NCBI GenBank assembly: GCA_036250195.1
Contig: JAVHZZ010000004.1
Location: 159,338,727-159,402,726 of the forward strand
Direction: 5' to 3'
Origin: Mixophyes australis
Lineage: Eukaryota; Chordata; Amphibia; Anura; Limnodynastidae
DNA: 64,000 nt
The notes below the pieces were generated by a model. The model did not search any database and was not told the origin of the DNA. It worked only from the letters and a program-made list of their open reading frames with translations. Both the position numbers and the translations under genes were made by a program. Of this stretch, positions 63,880 to 64,000 are shown piece by piece; position 1 is the stretch's first letter, and every line of letters starts with the position of its first letter.

Positions 63880-64000
63880 GCACAATATAATCACACCCCC
63901 TTGGGTGGTAGTTAAACAAAGGCCGTATAGTATACCTGAGCCTAGGCAAACTGCAATGAAGTGGGAAGCTGAAGACATGTTTCAACTGGGCGTTGTGGAA
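63880..64000 (+). pseudogene. Beginning of the Gmr1-like reverse transcriptase
   Basis: The last open frame reads WVVVKQRPYSIPEPR and then AEDMFQLGVVE up to the final base. This matches the N-terminal RT block of Gypsy elements (v.qrpYriPea.r..v..e...Ml.lGvIe) that precedes the palm. Cut by the window end. Confidence 0.75.

Larger units (their letters stand above)
60352..64000 (+). mobile_element. Gmr1-like Gypsy retrotransposon (integrase before RT), runs off the window
   Basis: Order: LTR, gag with SCAN-like capsid, degenerate zinc knuckle, protease, integrase, integrase C-terminal domain, then the beginning of reverse transcriptase at the window edge. In most Gypsy elements RT precedes integrase; integrase first is the hallmark of Gmr1-like elements. 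All coding parts are interrupted by stops and shifts. The 3' part, including RT, RNase H and the second LTR, lies outside the window. Confidence 0.82.

Noticed and set aside
1..64000. Host protein-coding gene, tRNA or rRNA in the window
   Set aside because: Scanning both strands showed only transposon-derived protein motifs; no tRNA cloverleaf or rRNA segment was recognised by eye. A tRNAscan or protein search would be decisive.

Overview
The window is eukaryotic nuclear DNA made almost entirely of transposable elements; I recognise no host gene, rRNA, tRNA or CRISPR array. The mixture points to a vertebrate, most likely an anuran amphibian (inference): LINE L2 tails with frog-type 3' ends, many palindromic MITEs, BED-finger hAT transposons, a two-gene PIF/Harbinger element, Penelope-like elements, several Ty3/Gypsy families and a gamma/epsilon-like endogenous retrovirus (ERV). 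The background is AT-rich with many (TA)n tracts.

Layout. 1-1414: nongenic DNA. 1415-5432: decayed minus-strand Gypsy element (5-bp TSD ttctc) carrying an L2 tail and a solo LTR inside its RNase H region. 6158-6430: palindromic MITE. 7023-10423: deleted minus-strand hAT element (8-bp TSD ctatatat) that keeps the transposase C-terminus and a 39-bp minisatellite. About 10432-14298: degraded PIF/Harbinger element with transposase and Myb-like remnants, interrupted by a MITE, an L2 tail and a solo LTR. 15311-15612: hAT MITE. 16585-21940: apparently complete hAT transposon (8-bp TSD attataac) with an uninterrupted 997-codon transposase. 24813-28768: LTR retrotransposon without pol, with two matching 504-bp LTRs and a 5-bp TSD; its Gag zinc knuckle lies upstream of its capsid-like segment, with about 1.7 kb of coding repeats between them. 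About 31650-32790: Penelope-like fragment with a GIY-YIG endonuclease and a candidate hammerhead ribozyme. 34388-36640: L2 LINE on the minus strand. 42444-44079: a hAT-like MITE split by another hAT-type element. 44101-44960: second Penelope-like 3' fragment with a 14-bp TSD. 46057-55277: ERV with open gag and env, broken pol and a truncated 3' LTR. 55571-60311: second, broken copy of the intact hAT family, inserted in a (TA)n tract. 60352 to the window end: Gypsy element in which integrase precedes reverse transcriptase, as in Gmr1-like elements.

How the parts relate. The elements are nested and can be ordered in time from their target-site duplications. Complete or nearly complete protein sources in the window are the hAT transposase at 17760-20753 and the ERV gag and env frames. 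The hAT copies at 7023, 33170 and 55571 share ends with the intact one and could be, or could once have been, mobilised by such a transposase. The pol-less LTR element would need enzymes supplied in trans. Boundaries with a stated TSD were read directly from the sequence. Family assignments rest on recognised protein motifs and were not checked by a database search.
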